From Jannaschia seohaensis (lineage in GTDB: Bacteria > Pseudomonadota > Alphaproteobacteria > Rhodobacterales > Rhodobacteraceae), in NCBI RefSeq assembly GCF_900116765.1, contig NZ_UETC01000002.1, forward strand, positions 434,001-498,000: a stretch of 64,000 nucleotides of DNA. The letters run 5' to 3'. Under the pieces are notes generated by a model. The model searched no databases and was not told the origin of the DNA. It saw nothing but the letters and a program-made list of their open reading frames with translations. Positions 1 to 9,240 of this stretch are shown piece by piece (positions within the stretch are counted from its first letter, which is position 1; each line of letters starts with the position of its first letter). Made by a program: the position numbers and the translations under genes.

Positions 1-493
1 CCGAGAAGAAGGGCGGGACCGAGAAGCCGACCATGGTCACGAAGGTGCCGGCCTGGTCAAAGATCGAATACTGCTTGTAGGCCGAATAGATCCCCACCGG
101 GATCGCGATCAGGATGGCGACGACATAAGCGGTCCCGACCACCCAGAGGGTCTGGGGGATGCGCTCGGCGATGGCGATGAAGACGGGCGCGCGGTTCTGC
201 CAGGAGATGATCCGCAACTCACCCTCGGCGAAGGTCGTGCCGAACATGTGGTCGAAGACGTTGAGCGGCTCGACCCAGAAGAACTGCCGGATCCAGAGCA
301 GGAAGCGGACGGGGGCGGGCTCGTTGAGGCCCAGCGCCTGGCGCATCTGCTCCTTGACCTCGTCGGGGACCGTGAGGGGGACGTTGGCCATCGGGTCGCC
401 GGGGGCGAGCTCCAGCAAAAGGAAGATCGCGAGCGCGATGAAGAGCAGCGTCGGTATCGCGAAGAAAAGGCGTCGGATGGTGAAGGTCAGCAT
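1..493 (-). CDS. ABC transporter permease, DppB/OppB-like (partial, 3' end outside window)
   Basis: Inner-membrane permease of a peptide-type ABC importer; only the first ~164 residues are present because the gene runs off the left edge. It begins MLTFTIRRLFFAIPTLLFIA, the usual DppB start (R-R-L followed by a hydrophobic first helix and the 'LAPGDP' motif), and further on has a typical permease segment reading VGTAYVVAILIAIPVGI. It lies downstream of the binding-protein gene on the same strand, separated by about 120 bases holding two GC-rich palindromes. The paired permease (DppC-like) is expected just outside the window. The family call is firm; the substrate (di- or oligopeptide) is inferred from the neighbouring M20 hydrolases. 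Confidence 0.88.
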   Translation of the reverse strand, partial: MLTFTIRRLFFAIPTLLFIALAIFLLLELAPGDPMANVPLTVPDEVKEQMRQALGLNEPAPVRFLLWIRQFFWVEPLNVFDHMFGTTFAEGELRIISWQNRAPVFIAIAERIPQTLWVVGTAYVVAILIAIPVGIYSAYKQYSIFDQAGTFVTMVGFSVPPFFS

Positions 494-510
494 GGGCCGC
501 ATTCCGTCAG

Positions 511-606
511 GGGGGGCGGGGAAACCCCCGCCCTACCAAAGGGAAGGACCGTCAGCGCGCTGCCGGTCCCGGTCTCGCAGTAGGGCGGGGTTTAACCCCG
601 CCCTAC
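511..606. repeat. Two GC-rich palindromes between binding-protein and permease genes
   Basis: Bases 514-533 form GGGCGGGG/CCCCGCCC arms. Bases 580-606 form a palindrome with perfect 13-base arms (GTAGGGCGGGGTT / AACCCCGCCCTAC) around one central base. Similar units occur at 32655-32719. They look like an interspersed palindromic element. Placed inside a transporter operon, the hairpins could attenuate or stabilise transcripts so that the binding protein is made in excess over the permease; that role is inference. Confidence 0.7.
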
Positions 607-614
607 CAGCGGGA

Positions 615-2327
615 TCACCCGCCGATGCGGTACCAGTCGGCGATGTTCCACAGCTCCGAGTCCCAGACGTTCAGCTTGATGCCGCCCAGATCGTTGGCAT
701 GGGCCGAGAGGCGGCCACGGTGCACGAGCGGGATCCGCGCGCCGTTCATGATCTGCATGTCATTGAGCTGCTTGGCGATCTCGGCGCGCGCCTCGACGCC
801 CGAAGTGCGGGCGAGTTCGGCCCAGAGCGCGTCATACTCTTCCATGCAGAAGCGCGTGATGTTCTCGCCCTGCCACTGGCTAGCCGGGCTGGGGATCTTG
901 TTGCAGAGATCGCCGCCCAGATAGGCCTGCGGGTCGGTGCCGTTGAAGGTATTCGCGTACATCTCCACGTCGGCGTAGAACTTCTGGAAGGTGTCGGGCG
1001 AGCCCGCATCCCCGCCGAAGAACACGGAAGCGTTGATGTTGCGTAGCTCGGTCGCGATGCCGATTTCTTCCCACCATTCCTTGATCAGCGCCTGGAAGTC
1101 CTGACGGACGGCGTTGGTCGAGGTCTGGTAGAGGACGCGCAGCTCGACGCCGTCCTTCTCGCGCACGCCGTCGCCATTGCTGTCGACCCAGCCGGCCTCT
1201 TCCAGCTTGGCCTTGGCGCCTTCGAGGTCCTGCGTCGAGCAGTCGATCGTGTCGGAGTTGAAGATCTCCGGCGCGGGCACGAGGTTGCAGGTCACCCGGC
1301 CGGCCTGGCCGTAGCCGATCTCGACCAGCAGCGGCCGGTCGATGGCCATGGACATCGCCTCGTAGACGGCCGGATCCTGGAGGAACGGGTGCGGCCGGAT
1401 GACCGAACGCTCGTCGGGGCCGAGCGCCGGATCGGGGTTGGTGTGGTTGAGCTCGATGCGCTCCACCAGCGGGCCGAAGCCCACGACCGGCTGGCCCTGG
1501 CCGCCCGCTTCCATCTGCGCGATCACCTCGGGGGCGAGTTGCAGGTTCCAGGCGTAGTCGAACTCGCCGGTCTGCATCACGGCACGGCCCGCCGCGTCGG
1601 CGTCGCCGCCGCCCTTGAAGTTGACCGTAGCGAAGGCAGGCTTGTTCGGGTCGCGGTAATTCTCGTTCGCCGCATAGGCGATCACGTCGTTGGTGCGGAA
1701 TTCGGTCACCACGAAGGGGCCGGTGCCGATCGGGCCGAAGTTCTGCTCGGTGCAGGTCGAGACCGCCGCGCCGATGCAGTTCTCGAACTGGGCCTTCTGG
1801 ATGATCGGGCTCTCGCCTCCGACGAAGGCGGTGTAGGGATAGGGGGTCGGCTCCTTGAAGTTGACGACCACGGTCAGGTCATCGGGGGTCTCGACGCTTT
1901 CAACCGGCTCGAACTTGGCGGCCTGGGCGCAGCCGCCCTCGGGATGGGTGCAGTACTCGTAGGTGAACTTCACGTCCTCGGAGGTGAAGGGCGTGCCGTC
2001 CGACCAGACGAGACCGGGCGTGATCTTCCAGGTGATCTGGGTCAGGTCCTCGGTGACGCCGCCATTCTCGACGGTCGGGATCTCGTCGACCAGCCAGGGC
2101 TGGATCGTGCCGGTCTCGTCGAAGCGCGCGAGCGGCTCGAGGATGAGCGACGCGGCCTCGATATCCTTGGTGCCGCTCGACAGGAACGGGTTCAGCGTGG
2201 AAGGCGCCTGCCAGTAGATGATCGAGACCTCGCCGTCGCGGCCCCGCTCTCCGACATGGCCGTCGGCCACGGCCATGGCTGGGATCGCGAGCGCGACGCT
2301 CGTCAGCAATGCTGTCCTGATGGTCAT
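615..2327 (-). CDS. Peptide ABC transporter substrate-binding protein (SBP family 5)
   Basis: Periplasmic binding protein that delivers a peptide-like ligand to the adjacent permease. The start at 2327 (MTIRTALLTSVALAIPAMAVADG) was chosen because it gives a proper Sec signal peptide with an AVA-DG cleavage site and has a GGGAG ribosome site upstream; the longer reading frame adds 22 residues with no role. The roughly 570-aa length and the landmarks SDGTPFTSEDVKFTYE and ALGPDERSVIRPHPFLQD fit SBP_bac_5. It is first in the minus-strand transporter operon and divergent from the ATPase gene, so the 250-base gap to 2580 should hold both promoters. Ligand unknown. Confidence 0.92.
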   Translation of the reverse strand: MTIRTALLTSVALAIPAMAVADGHVGERGRDGEVSIIYWQAPSTLNPFLSSGTKDIEAASLILEPLARFDETGTIQPWLVDEIPTVENGGVTEDLTQITWKITPGLVWSDGTPFTSEDVKFTYEYCTHPEGGCAQAAKFEPVESVETPDDLTVVVNFKEPTPYPYTAFVGGESPIIQKAQFENCIGAAVSTCTEQNFGPIGTGPFVVTEFRTNDVIAYAANENYRDPNKPAFATVNFKGGGDADAAGRAVMQTGEFDYAWNLQLAPEVIAQMEAGGQGQPVVGFGPLVERIELNHTNPDPALGPDERSVIRPHPFLQDPAVYEAMSMAIDRPLLVEIGYGQAGRVTCNLVPAPEIFNSDTIDCSTQDLEGAKAKLEEAGWVDSNGDGVREKDGVELRVLYQTSTNAVRQDFQALIKEWWEEIGIATELRNINASVFFGGDAGSPDTFQKFYADVEMYANTFNGTDPQAYLGGDLCNKIPSPASQWQGENITRFCMEEYDALWAELARTSGVEARAEIAKQLNDMQIMNGARIPLVHRGRLSAHANDLGGIKLNVWDSELWNIADWYRIGG

Positions 2328-2579
2328 ACGTGTGAACTCCCTGTTCGCGCGGTCCGGGCATTCTGTCGGGCCCAGATCCGCCAATAGATGCACAAGCGCT
2401 GTCGCGCCCGGACGCCCGTCCCGAGGGCCGGATGCCGATCAGACAAGCAGGTTACGCCGGGAATGCAAGCGTGATCGCCCTAACCGCGTCGTCAGGTCAC
2501 CGGACCGGGCGCGTGACTTTACATCCCGCGCCGCCTCGTGTTCGCTTTCTCATCACTCCTTGAACCAGCCCGAGGCCCC

Positions 2580-4451
2580 ATGCGCGACGTACTCGACGAC
2601 CCCGCGACCGATGCCCCCGCCCCCGTCGCCCGCATCGAGCGGCTCAGGGTGGAGTTCGAAACCCGGGGCGGCACCGTCGTCGGCGTCTCCGATGTCAGCT
2701 TCGAGATCGCACCGGGCGAGACCGTCGCGGTGGTGGGCGAATCCGGCTCCGGGAAGTCGGTCTCGTCGCTGTCGCTGATGCGGCTGGTGGAGTTCGGCGG
2801 CGGCCGGATCGCGGGCGGGCGGCTGCTGTTCGACCGGGGCAAGGGCCACAAGATCATCGACGTGGCCGAGGCCGACCAGTCGGAAATGCGCGCCATCCGC
2901 GGCAACGAGATCGGCATGATCTTCCAGGAGCCGATGACCGCGCTCAACCCCGTCTTCACCGTCGGGCGCCAGTTGATGGAGGGCCTGCGCGTCCACAAGG
3001 GCATGGGCGAGAAGGCGGCGCGGGCGCGGGCGTTGGACCTGCTGCGCCAGGTCCGCATCCCCGAGCCGGAGCGGCGGCTGGACCAATATCCCCATGAGCT
3101 GTCGGGCGGCATGCGCCAGCGCGTCGTCATCGCCATCGCCCTGGCCTGCGAGCCGCGCCTGCTGATCTGCGACGAGCCGACCACGGCGCTCGACGTGACG
3201 ATCCAGGCCGAGATCCTGGCCCTGATCGACCGGCTCAAGCGTGAGACCGGCACCGCAGTGATGTTCATCACCCACGACATGGCCGTGGTGGCGCAGATGG
3301 CCGACCGCGTCGTCGTGATGTTCCGCGGCACCAAGGTGGAGGAAGGCCCGGTCGAGCAGATCTTCGCCAACCCGCAGCACGACTATACCCGCGCGCTGCT
3401 GGCCGCCGTGCCCCGCCTGGGCGAGATGGCGGGCACCACCCTGCCCGCGCCGATGAAGCTGATGGGGCGCGAGGACCAGGATCTGACGCCGATCGAGGGC
3501 ACGAACGAGCCGCTGCTCAAGGTCAAGAATCTCTGTGTCCGCTTCCCGGTCCGCGGCGGTCTGCTGCGGCGCCATATCTCCAACGTGCATGCGGTGGAGG
3601 ACGTCTCCTTCACGCTCAACAAGGGACAGACCCTCAGCCTCGTGGGCGAATCGGGCTGCGGTAAATCCTCGACGGGCCGGGCGGTGCTGCGCCTGGTGGA
3701 GCCGACGTCGGGTGAGGTGAACCTGGACGGCAAAGACGTGATCGCCATGTCCTCGGCCGAATTGCTGCGCGCGCGCCGCGAGATGCAGATGATCTTCCAG
3801 GATCCCTTCGCCTCGCTGAACCCGCAGCTGCAACTGGCCGATCAGGTCGAGGAGCCGCTGGTCAACTACAAGATCGGCACCGCGCAGGACCGCCGAAAGA
3901 TCGTTGCCAACCTCTTCGAGCGCGTCGAACTGCCCGCGAGCTTCATGCGCCGCTACCCCCACGAGCTGTCGGGCGGCCAGCGCCAGCGAATCGCCATCGC
4001 ACGGGCGCTGGCGCTCAACCCCAAGCTGATCGTCGCGGACGAGGCGGTCTCGGCGCTCGACGTGTCGGTGCAGGCGCAGGTGCTGAACCTGATGATGGAG
4101 CTTCAGCGCGAACTTGGCCTCAGCTACCTGTTCATCTCCCACGACATGGCCGTGGTCGAGCGGGTCAGCCACCATGTCGGCGTCATGTATCTGGGCCGCA
4201 TCGTCGAACTCGGCCCGCGCGCCGCGATCTTCTCGGACCCGCAGCACCCCTACACGCGCCAGCTGATGAAAGCGGTCCCGGTGGCCGACCCGACCCAGCG
4301 CAAGTCGGAGCGCGACCTGAACTTCAAGCCGATCCCCTCGCCGATCTTCCCGACGGACTACACGCCCGAGCCCTCGACCTATGACGAGGTGACGCCGGGC
4401 CATTTCGTGCTGCGCGGCGATTGGGGCGGCTTCTCCCGCAAAGGGGCCTGA
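2580..4451 (+). CDS. Fused double ATP-binding protein of a peptide ABC transporter (DppD-DppF type)
   Basis: Cytoplasmic energy-coupling subunit in which two ATPase domains are joined in one chain of about 623 residues. Domain 1 has Walker A GESGSGKS, signature LSGGMRQR and the oligopeptide-transporter C-terminal extension. Domain 2, starting near residue 310, has GESGCGKS, LSGGQRQR and again a C-terminal extension ending in an oligopeptide-type PYT...AVP segment. The start at 2580 (MRDVLDD) is preferred to the in-frame ATG at 2538. It is divergent from the binding-protein/permease operon but almost certainly serves it. The next gene starts two bases after its stop, so ATPase and hydrolase are co-transcribed. 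Confidence 0.93.
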   Translation: MRDVLDDPATDAPAPVARIERLRVEFETRGGTVVGVSDVSFEIAPGETVAVVGESGSGKSVSSLSLMRLVEFGGGRIAGGRLLFDRGKGHKIIDVAEADQSEMRAIRGNEIGMIFQEPMTALNPVFTVGRQLMEGLRVHKGMGEKAARARALDLLRQVRIPEPERRLDQYPHELSGGMRQRVVIAIALACEPRLLICDEPTTALDVTIQAEILALIDRLKRETGTAVMFITHDMAVVAQMADRVVVMFRGTKVEEGPVEQIFANPQHDYTRALLAAVPRLGEMAGTTLPAPMKLMGREDQDLTPIEGTNEPLLKVKNLCVRFPVRGGLLRRHISNVHAVEDVSFTLNKGQTLSLVGESGCGKSSTGRAVLRLVEPTSGEVNLDGKDVIAMSSAELLRARREMQMIFQDPFASLNPQLQLADQVEEPLVNYKIGTAQDRRKIVANLFERVELPASFMRRYPHELSGGQRQRIAIARALALNPKLIVADEAVSALDVSVQAQVLNLMMELQRELGLSYLFISHDMAVVERVSHHVGVMYLGRIVELGPRAAIFSDPQHPYTRQLMKAVPVADPTQRKSERDLNFKPIPSPIFPTDYTPEPSTYDEVTPGHFVLRGDWGGFSRKGA

Positions 4452-4452
4452 C

Positions 4453-5613
4453 ATGACCGAGACGCTCTCCGCTCGCGCCATCCTCGACCGCCTCGTCGCC
4501 TTCCCGACGGTCAGCCGCGACAGCAATCTCGATCTGATCGACTGGGTCGAGGAATATCTGCGCGGCCATGGCGTATCCGCACGCCGGGTCTATGACGCGA
4601 CCGGCAAGAAGGCCGCGCTCTATGCCAATGTCGGGCCCGAGGTCGAAGGCGGGATCGTCCTGTCGGGTCATACGGATGTGGTGCCGGTCGATGGGCAGGA
4701 CTGGTCCACCGATCCCTTCACGGTCGTCGAAAAGGACGGCAAGCTTTTTGGCCGTGGCACTTGCGACATGAAGGGCTTTGACGCCCTGGCCCTGGCCATG
4801 GTCCCCTATGCGCTGGAGCGCGGCGTCACCCGACCGCTCCAGATCGCGCTGAGCTATGACGAGGAGGTCGGCTGTGTCGGCGCCCCGCCGATGATCGACG
4901 ACATGATCCGGCACCTGCCCCGCGCCGCCTCGGCCGTGATCGGCGAGCCGACGATGCTGCGCCCGGTGACGGGGCACAACGCCTCGGTGATGTTCCGCAT
5001 CCATGTGAAGGGCTTCGAGGTCCATTCCTCGAAATTGCCCGAAGGCGTGTCGGCCGTGCATGAGGCGGGGCGCATCCTGCATTGGGTGAACGAGATCAAC
5101 GACCGCATCCAGGCCGCCGAGCCTGACCCGGTCTCCGCCCTCTTCGATCCGCCCTTCACCACCTGCCATGTCGGCATGATCCATGGCGGCACGGCCCATA
5201 ACATCACCGCGAAGGACTGCCACCTGAACGTGGGCTTCCGCTGCCCGGCGGGCGACGACCCCGAGGCCTATGCCAGCGAGCTCGTCGCCTTCCTCGACGA
5301 CCTCAACGCCCGGCTTCGCGCCCGCCACCCGCAGGCAGGCATCGACTACGACCGCAATTTCGGCGTCCCGGGGCTCAAGCCGGAACCCGAGGGCCGCGCC
5401 GAGAGCCTGATCCGCCAACTCACCGGCGATAACGGCACCCATGTCGTCACCTACGGCACCGAGGCCGGGCAGTTCCAGGAACGCGGCTATTCCGCCGTCG
5501 TCTGCGGGCCCGGCGATATCGCGCAGGCGCATCAGCCCGACGAGTGGATCGCGGTCGATCAGTTCGAGAAGGGCGAGGCCCTGCTGCGCCGGGTGGTCGA
5601 TACGCTGGTCTGA
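4453..5613 (+). CDS. argE: Acetylornithine deacetylase-like M20 metallohydrolase
   Basis: Zn-dependent M20 family amidohydrolase of ArgE type, which deacylates N-acetyl-L-ornithine or related N-acyl amino acids. Seen: SGHTDVVPVDG (metal His and Asp), GRGTCDMKG (bridging Asp), YDEEVGCVG (catalytic Glu pair), the dimerisation domain from about residue 175, and a C-terminal metal His region near HQPDEW. At 386 aa it has the usual length. It follows the peptide-transporter ATPase by one base, which points to a role in hydrolysing imported N-acyl amino acids or small peptides rather than in arginine synthesis. Exact substrate is not shown by the sequence. Confidence 0.88.
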   Translation: MTETLSARAILDRLVAFPTVSRDSNLDLIDWVEEYLRGHGVSARRVYDATGKKAALYANVGPEVEGGIVLSGHTDVVPVDGQDWSTDPFTVVEKDGKLFGRGTCDMKGFDALALAMVPYALERGVTRPLQIALSYDEEVGCVGAPPMIDDMIRHLPRAASAVIGEPTMLRPVTGHNASVMFRIHVKGFEVHSSKLPEGVSAVHEAGRILHWVNEINDRIQAAEPDPVSALFDPPFTTCHVGMIHGGTAHNITAKDCHLNVGFRCPAGDDPEAYASELVAFLDDLNARLRARHPQAGIDYDRNFGVPGLKPEPEGRAESLIRQLTGDNGTHVVTYGTEAGQFQERGYSAVVCGPGDIAQAHQPDEWIAVDQFEKGEALLRRVVDTLV

Positions 5614-5654
5614 CGCGGCGCGCGTGGCGGCGCCCCCCGTGATCCTGCGCGCCT

Positions 5655-6305
5655 TCAGGCGACGACGGGCAGCGCCGTGGCCGTGTAGTTCAGCGTCATC
5701 TCGCGCCCCAGCACCGGGTCGCTGAGGCTGCCCCGGAATTTGGACGCCGGACGGACACCGCCGATGGCCGGAACGGTTCCGCAGAGCAGCGCGCCGCTCT
5801 CCAGACCGGCGCCGGCCCGCAACTCCTCCAGCGGCCGGATCTGGCCCAATGTGCCGTCCTGGTAGGGCACCCAGGCCCCGTCCTCTTCGATCCAGGAGCG
5901 CAGGGCGAGCCGGTCCGCATGCGCCGCGACCTCGGACCAGCGCCACAGTGTCGTCGCGCAGGGCTTGGCACAGATCTGCTTGGACGCCGCAACCGAGACC
6001 GCCTCCAGCCCGCGATCGGTGTGGTCCGAGGCCAGGCCCAGCCAGACCTCTCCATCGGCGAGCAACAGCATCGGCTCCGCCTCGCCCGACGTCTCGGGGC
6101 CCAGCACCTCGATCTCCTCCGCCTGGGTCAGCAGGGACGCCGCGCCGCGATAGTAGAGAGGCACCTGCGAGGGCGGCGCCACGCCGATGGCCGCCAGTTC
6201 CTCGATATGGTGCTGGACCGCCGCCGGGTCGCGCCCGGTCCAGCCCGCGACCACGAGACGATCGACCGCGACGCGCAGCGGCCCATCCTCCGTCTGAAAC
6301 TCCAT
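5655..6305 (-). CDS. DUF2848 family protein
   Basis: A 216-residue cytoplasmic protein matching the DUF2848 family as I remember it (VVAGWTGRD, HHIEELAAIGV, VPLYYRGAASLLTQA, TSGEAEPMLL, SDHTDRGLE, GTLGQIRPL). The family is distantly related to fumarylacetoacetate-hydrolase-fold proteins and has no established reaction. A GGAAAGG ribosome site precedes the ATG. It is convergent with the argE-like gene and divergent from the M20D amidohydrolase at 6392, so it may belong to the same amide or peptide utilisation locus. The family call is reasonably sure; the function is unknown. Confidence 0.8.
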   Translation of the reverse strand: MEFQTEDGPLRVAVDRLVVAGWTGRDPAAVQHHIEELAAIGVAPPSQVPLYYRGAASLLTQAEEIEVLGPETSGEAEPMLLLADGEVWLGLASDHTDRGLEAVSVAASKQICAKPCATTLWRWSEVAAHADRLALRSWIEEDGAWVPYQDGTLGQIRPLEELRAGAGLESGALLCGTVPAIGGVRPASKFRGSLSDPVLGREMTLNYTATALPVVA

Positions 6306-6391
6306 CTGTCCGCCTTTCCTCGGGGCGCCCTGCCTTGCAGCCGCGCGCGCGCTGGTTACGTTAGCCGCGAAACGCCTAGGAGTGCCGCCTC

Positions 6392-7552
6392 ATGCCCGTC
6401 AAGAACCGCTTCGCCGAACTGCTGCCCGAGATCACCGAGTGGCGCCGCGATCTGCACCAGCACCCGGAGATCCTGTTCGAGACCCATCGCACCGCCAAGA
6501 TCGTCGCCGACAAGCTACGGGAGTTCGGTTGCGACGAGGTGGTCGAGGGGATCGGGCGTACCGGCGTCGTGGGCGTCATCAAGGGCAAGACCGATAGCGG
6601 CAAGGTGATCGGCCTGCGCGCCGACATGGACGCGCTGCCGATCCACGAGCAGACCGGCGCGCCCCATGCCTCCAAGACGGCGGGCGCGATGCATGCCTGC
6701 GGCCATGACGGGCACACCGCGATGCTGCTGGGCGCGGCCAAGTATCTCTCGGAGACTCGCAATTTCGACGGCACCGTCGTCGTTATCTTCCAGCCCGCCG
6801 AAGAAGGCGGCGGCGGCGGCAAGGAGATGTGCGACGACGGAATGATGGACCGCTGGAACATCCAGGAGGTCTACGGCATGCACAACTGGCCGGGCCGCCC
6901 GGTCGGCAGTTTCGCCATTCGCCCCGGCCCCTTCTTCGCGGCGACCGACCTGTTCGAGATCACCCTGGAAGGCAAAGGCGGCCACGCGGCCAAGCCACAG
7001 GAGACCGTGGACACCACCCTGATGGCCGCGCAATTCGTGACCGCCGTCCAGAGCATCGTCTCGCGCAACGCCGACCCGATCCAGAACATCGTCGTCTCCG
7101 TCACCTCCTTCGAGACCTCGTCCAAGGCGTTCAACGTCATCCCCCAGCGGGTCGAGATCAAAGGCACCGTCCGCACCATGGCGGCCGAGATGCGCGACCT
7201 GGCCGAAAAGCGCATCCGCGAGATCGCTAATGGCATCGCCGCGACCTTCGGCGGGACCGCAAAGGTGGACTACCAGCGCAACTACCCGGTCATGGTGAAC
7301 CACGAGACCGAGACCGAGCACGCCATCGCGGCGGCCCGCGCCGTCTCGGGCGATTGCGACGAAGCGCCGTTGGTCATGGGCGGCGAGGATTTCGCCTTCA
7401 TGCTTGAGGAGCGTCCGGGCGCCTATATTCTGGTGGGCAATGGCGACACCGCCCCGGTCCATCACCCGGAATACGACTTCGACGACGAGGCGATCCCCGC
7501 CGGCTGCTCCTGGTGGGCGGAGATCGTCGAGCGGCGGATGCCCGCCGCCTGA
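6392..7552 (+). CDS. M20D amidohydrolase (hippurate hydrolase / N-acyl-amino-acid hydrolase type)
   Basis: Metal-dependent aminoacylase that removes the acyl group from N-acylated amino acids. The M20D hallmarks are all present: RRDLHQHPE at the N-terminus, LRADMDALPI, HACGHDGHTAMLLGAA with the metal ligands, QPAEEGGGGGKEM with the catalytic Glu pair, MHNWPG, the lid-domain GGHAAKP and a final MGGEDFAFMLE. At 386 aa it is full length. TAGGAG precedes the start. It is the second M20 enzyme within 4 kb of the peptide transporter, which suggests that the locus imports and deacylates N-acyl amino acids. The substrate remains inferred. Confidence 0.9.
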   Translation: MPVKNRFAELLPEITEWRRDLHQHPEILFETHRTAKIVADKLREFGCDEVVEGIGRTGVVGVIKGKTDSGKVIGLRADMDALPIHEQTGAPHASKTAGAMHACGHDGHTAMLLGAAKYLSETRNFDGTVVVIFQPAEEGGGGGKEMCDDGMMDRWNIQEVYGMHNWPGRPVGSFAIRPGPFFAATDLFEITLEGKGGHAAKPQETVDTTLMAAQFVTAVQSIVSRNADPIQNIVVSVTSFETSSKAFNVIPQRVEIKGTVRTMAAEMRDLAEKRIREIANGIAATFGGTAKVDYQRNYPVMVNHETETEHAIAAARAVSGDCDEAPLVMGGEDFAFMLEERPGAYILVGNGDTAPVHHPEYDFDDEAIPAGCSWWAEIVERRMPAA

Positions 7553-7659
7553 GCACGCCTTTGCGGGCCCGGGATCCCGGGCCCGCATCCTCCAAGCCCG
7601 GCCTTGCACCCCGGCGGGGCGATGCCCTATCGGCCCCGAAAATAGCCAGGGAGACCCTC

Positions 7660-9240
7660 ATGACTCAGCAAGACTGGTGGCGCGGCGCCGTCATCTATCA
7701 GATCTATCCGCGCTCCTTTCAGGATGCGGACGGCGACGGGATGGGCGACCTCAAGGGCATCACCCAGCGGCTGGACCATGTGGCCCGGCTGGGCGTCGAT
7801 GCAATCTGGGTCTCGCCCTTCTTCAAGTCGCCCATGGCCGATATGGGCTATGACGTTTCCGATTATTGCGATGTCGATCCGACCTTCGGGACGCTGGACG
7901 ACTTCGAGGCCATGGTCGCCCGCGCGCATGAATTGGGGCTGAAGGTCATCATCGACCAGGTCTTCAGCCATTCCTCGGACCAGCACCCCTTCTTCGAGGA
8001 AAGCCGGTCGAGCCGCGACAACCCCAAGCACGACTGGTATGTCTGGGCCGACCCCAGGCCCGACGGCAGCCCGCCCAGCAACTGGCAAGCCATCTTCGGC
8101 GGCCCGGCCTGGACCTGGGACGTGCGCCGCCGGCAATATTACTTCCACCAGTTCCTGCCGCAGCAGCCCGACCTCAACGCCCATAACCCCGAGGTTCAGG
8201 AGTGGATCCTGGAGACGATGGAGTTCTGGCTGGAGAAGGGCATCGACGGGTTCCGCCTCGACGCGATCAACCACTTGTTCCACGATGCCGAACTGCGCGA
8301 CAACCCGCCCGACTGGCGCCCGAAATCGGAGCCGGACTACAAGCCCTTCGAGATGCAATATCCGATCATGTCGAAGAACCAGCCCGAGACGCTGGTCTTC
8401 CTCGAACGGGTGCGCGCGCTTCTGGATCGCTACGGCGCGACCTCGGTCGGCGAGATCGGCGAGGGTCACCACCCGGTCGAGCGGCTGATGGAATATACCG
8501 CGCCCGGCCGGCTGCATATGGGCTATTCCCTGGCGCTGACCGGCGCGGAGTTCACGCCAGAGCATATCCGCACCCAGCTTGAGGACATGTTCGCCGGCGG
8601 CGACGGCTGGCCCTGCTGGGCCTTCTCCAGCCATGACCATAACCGCCCGGTCACCCGCTGGGCCCGCTACGGCGCCTCGCCCGAGGCGATGGCCAAGCTC
8701 ACCGCGTCGATCCTGCTGACCCTGCCTGGCTCGATCTGCATGTATCAGGGCGAAGAGTTGGGCCTGCCCGACACCGAGCTCGAACGCCACGAGATCGTCG
8801 ACCCCGAGGGCAAGGCCTTCTGGCCGCATGTCAAAGGCCGCGACATGAGCCGCACGCCCATGGTCTGGGAAGCCGCGGCCCCGAATGCCGGCTTTTCGCA
8901 GGCGAACAGCACCTGGCTGCCGGTCAAGCCGCCCCAGGCGGAACGGGCCGTCGACACCCAGGAGGGCGTCGGCGGGTCGGTGCTGGAGACCGTGCGCGCC
9001 CTGCTGGCCCTGCGCAAGGATCCGGCGCTGCGCGGCGCCGAGACCGTCTTCCACGACGTGCCCGACCCGGTCCTGGCCTATACGCGCGGGGACAAATTCC
9101 TTTGCGTGTTCAATATCGGCGCCGAGCCAGTGCATCTGTCTGACCTGCCGCTGGGCGAGGCGGTCCTGACCATCGACGCGGAGGCGGGCGAGACGCTCTG
9201 CCTGGGTCCGAACGGCGTCTGGATCGGGCACACGGCGTGA
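7660..9240 (+). CDS. aglA: Alpha-glucosidase, GH13 (AglA-like)
   Basis: Retaining alpha-glucosidase of 526 aa. The start at 7660 (MTQQDWWRG) was chosen over a frame extended 49 residues upstream because CCAGGGAG lies just ahead and the protein begins at the usual WWRGAVIYQIYPRSF. Catalytic residues seen: nucleophile near D201 in GFRLDAINHL, acid/base near E265 in SVGEIGE, stabiliser near D326 in FSSHDHNRP. Alanine after the nucleophile is usual for alpha-1,4-acting members. Cytoplasmic, with no signal peptide. It overlaps the next GH13 gene by four bases, but no sugar transporter is adjacent. Confidence 0.9.
   Translation: MTQQDWWRGAVIYQIYPRSFQDADGDGMGDLKGITQRLDHVARLGVDAIWVSPFFKSPMADMGYDVSDYCDVDPTFGTLDDFEAMVARAHELGLKVIIDQVFSHSSDQHPFFEESRSSRDNPKHDWYVWADPRPDGSPPSNWQAIFGGPAWTWDVRRRQYYFHQFLPQQPDLNAHNPEVQEWILETMEFWLEKGIDGFRLDAINHLFHDAELRDNPPDWRPKSEPDYKPFEMQYPIMSKNQPETLVFLERVRALLDRYGATSVGEIGEGHHPVERLMEYTAPGRLHMGYSLALTGAEFTPEHIRTQLEDMFAGGDGWPCWAFSSHDHNRPVTRWARYGASPEAMAKLTASILLTLPGSICMYQGEELGLPDTELERHEIVDPEGKAFWPHVKGRDMSRTPMVWEAAAPNAGFSQANSTWLPVKPPQAERAVDTQEGVGGSVLETVRALLALRKDPALRGAETVFHDVPDPVLAYTRGDKFLCVFNIGAEPVHLSDLPLGEAVLTIDAEAGETLCLGPNGVWIGHTA

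Noticed and set aside
2553-4526. 657-codon open frame on minus across the fused ATPase gene
   Set aside because: It is the antisense shadow of a gene with both Walker A and signature motifs; high GC content makes stop codons rare. Its translation is Arg/His/Asp/Gln-rich without any family motif.
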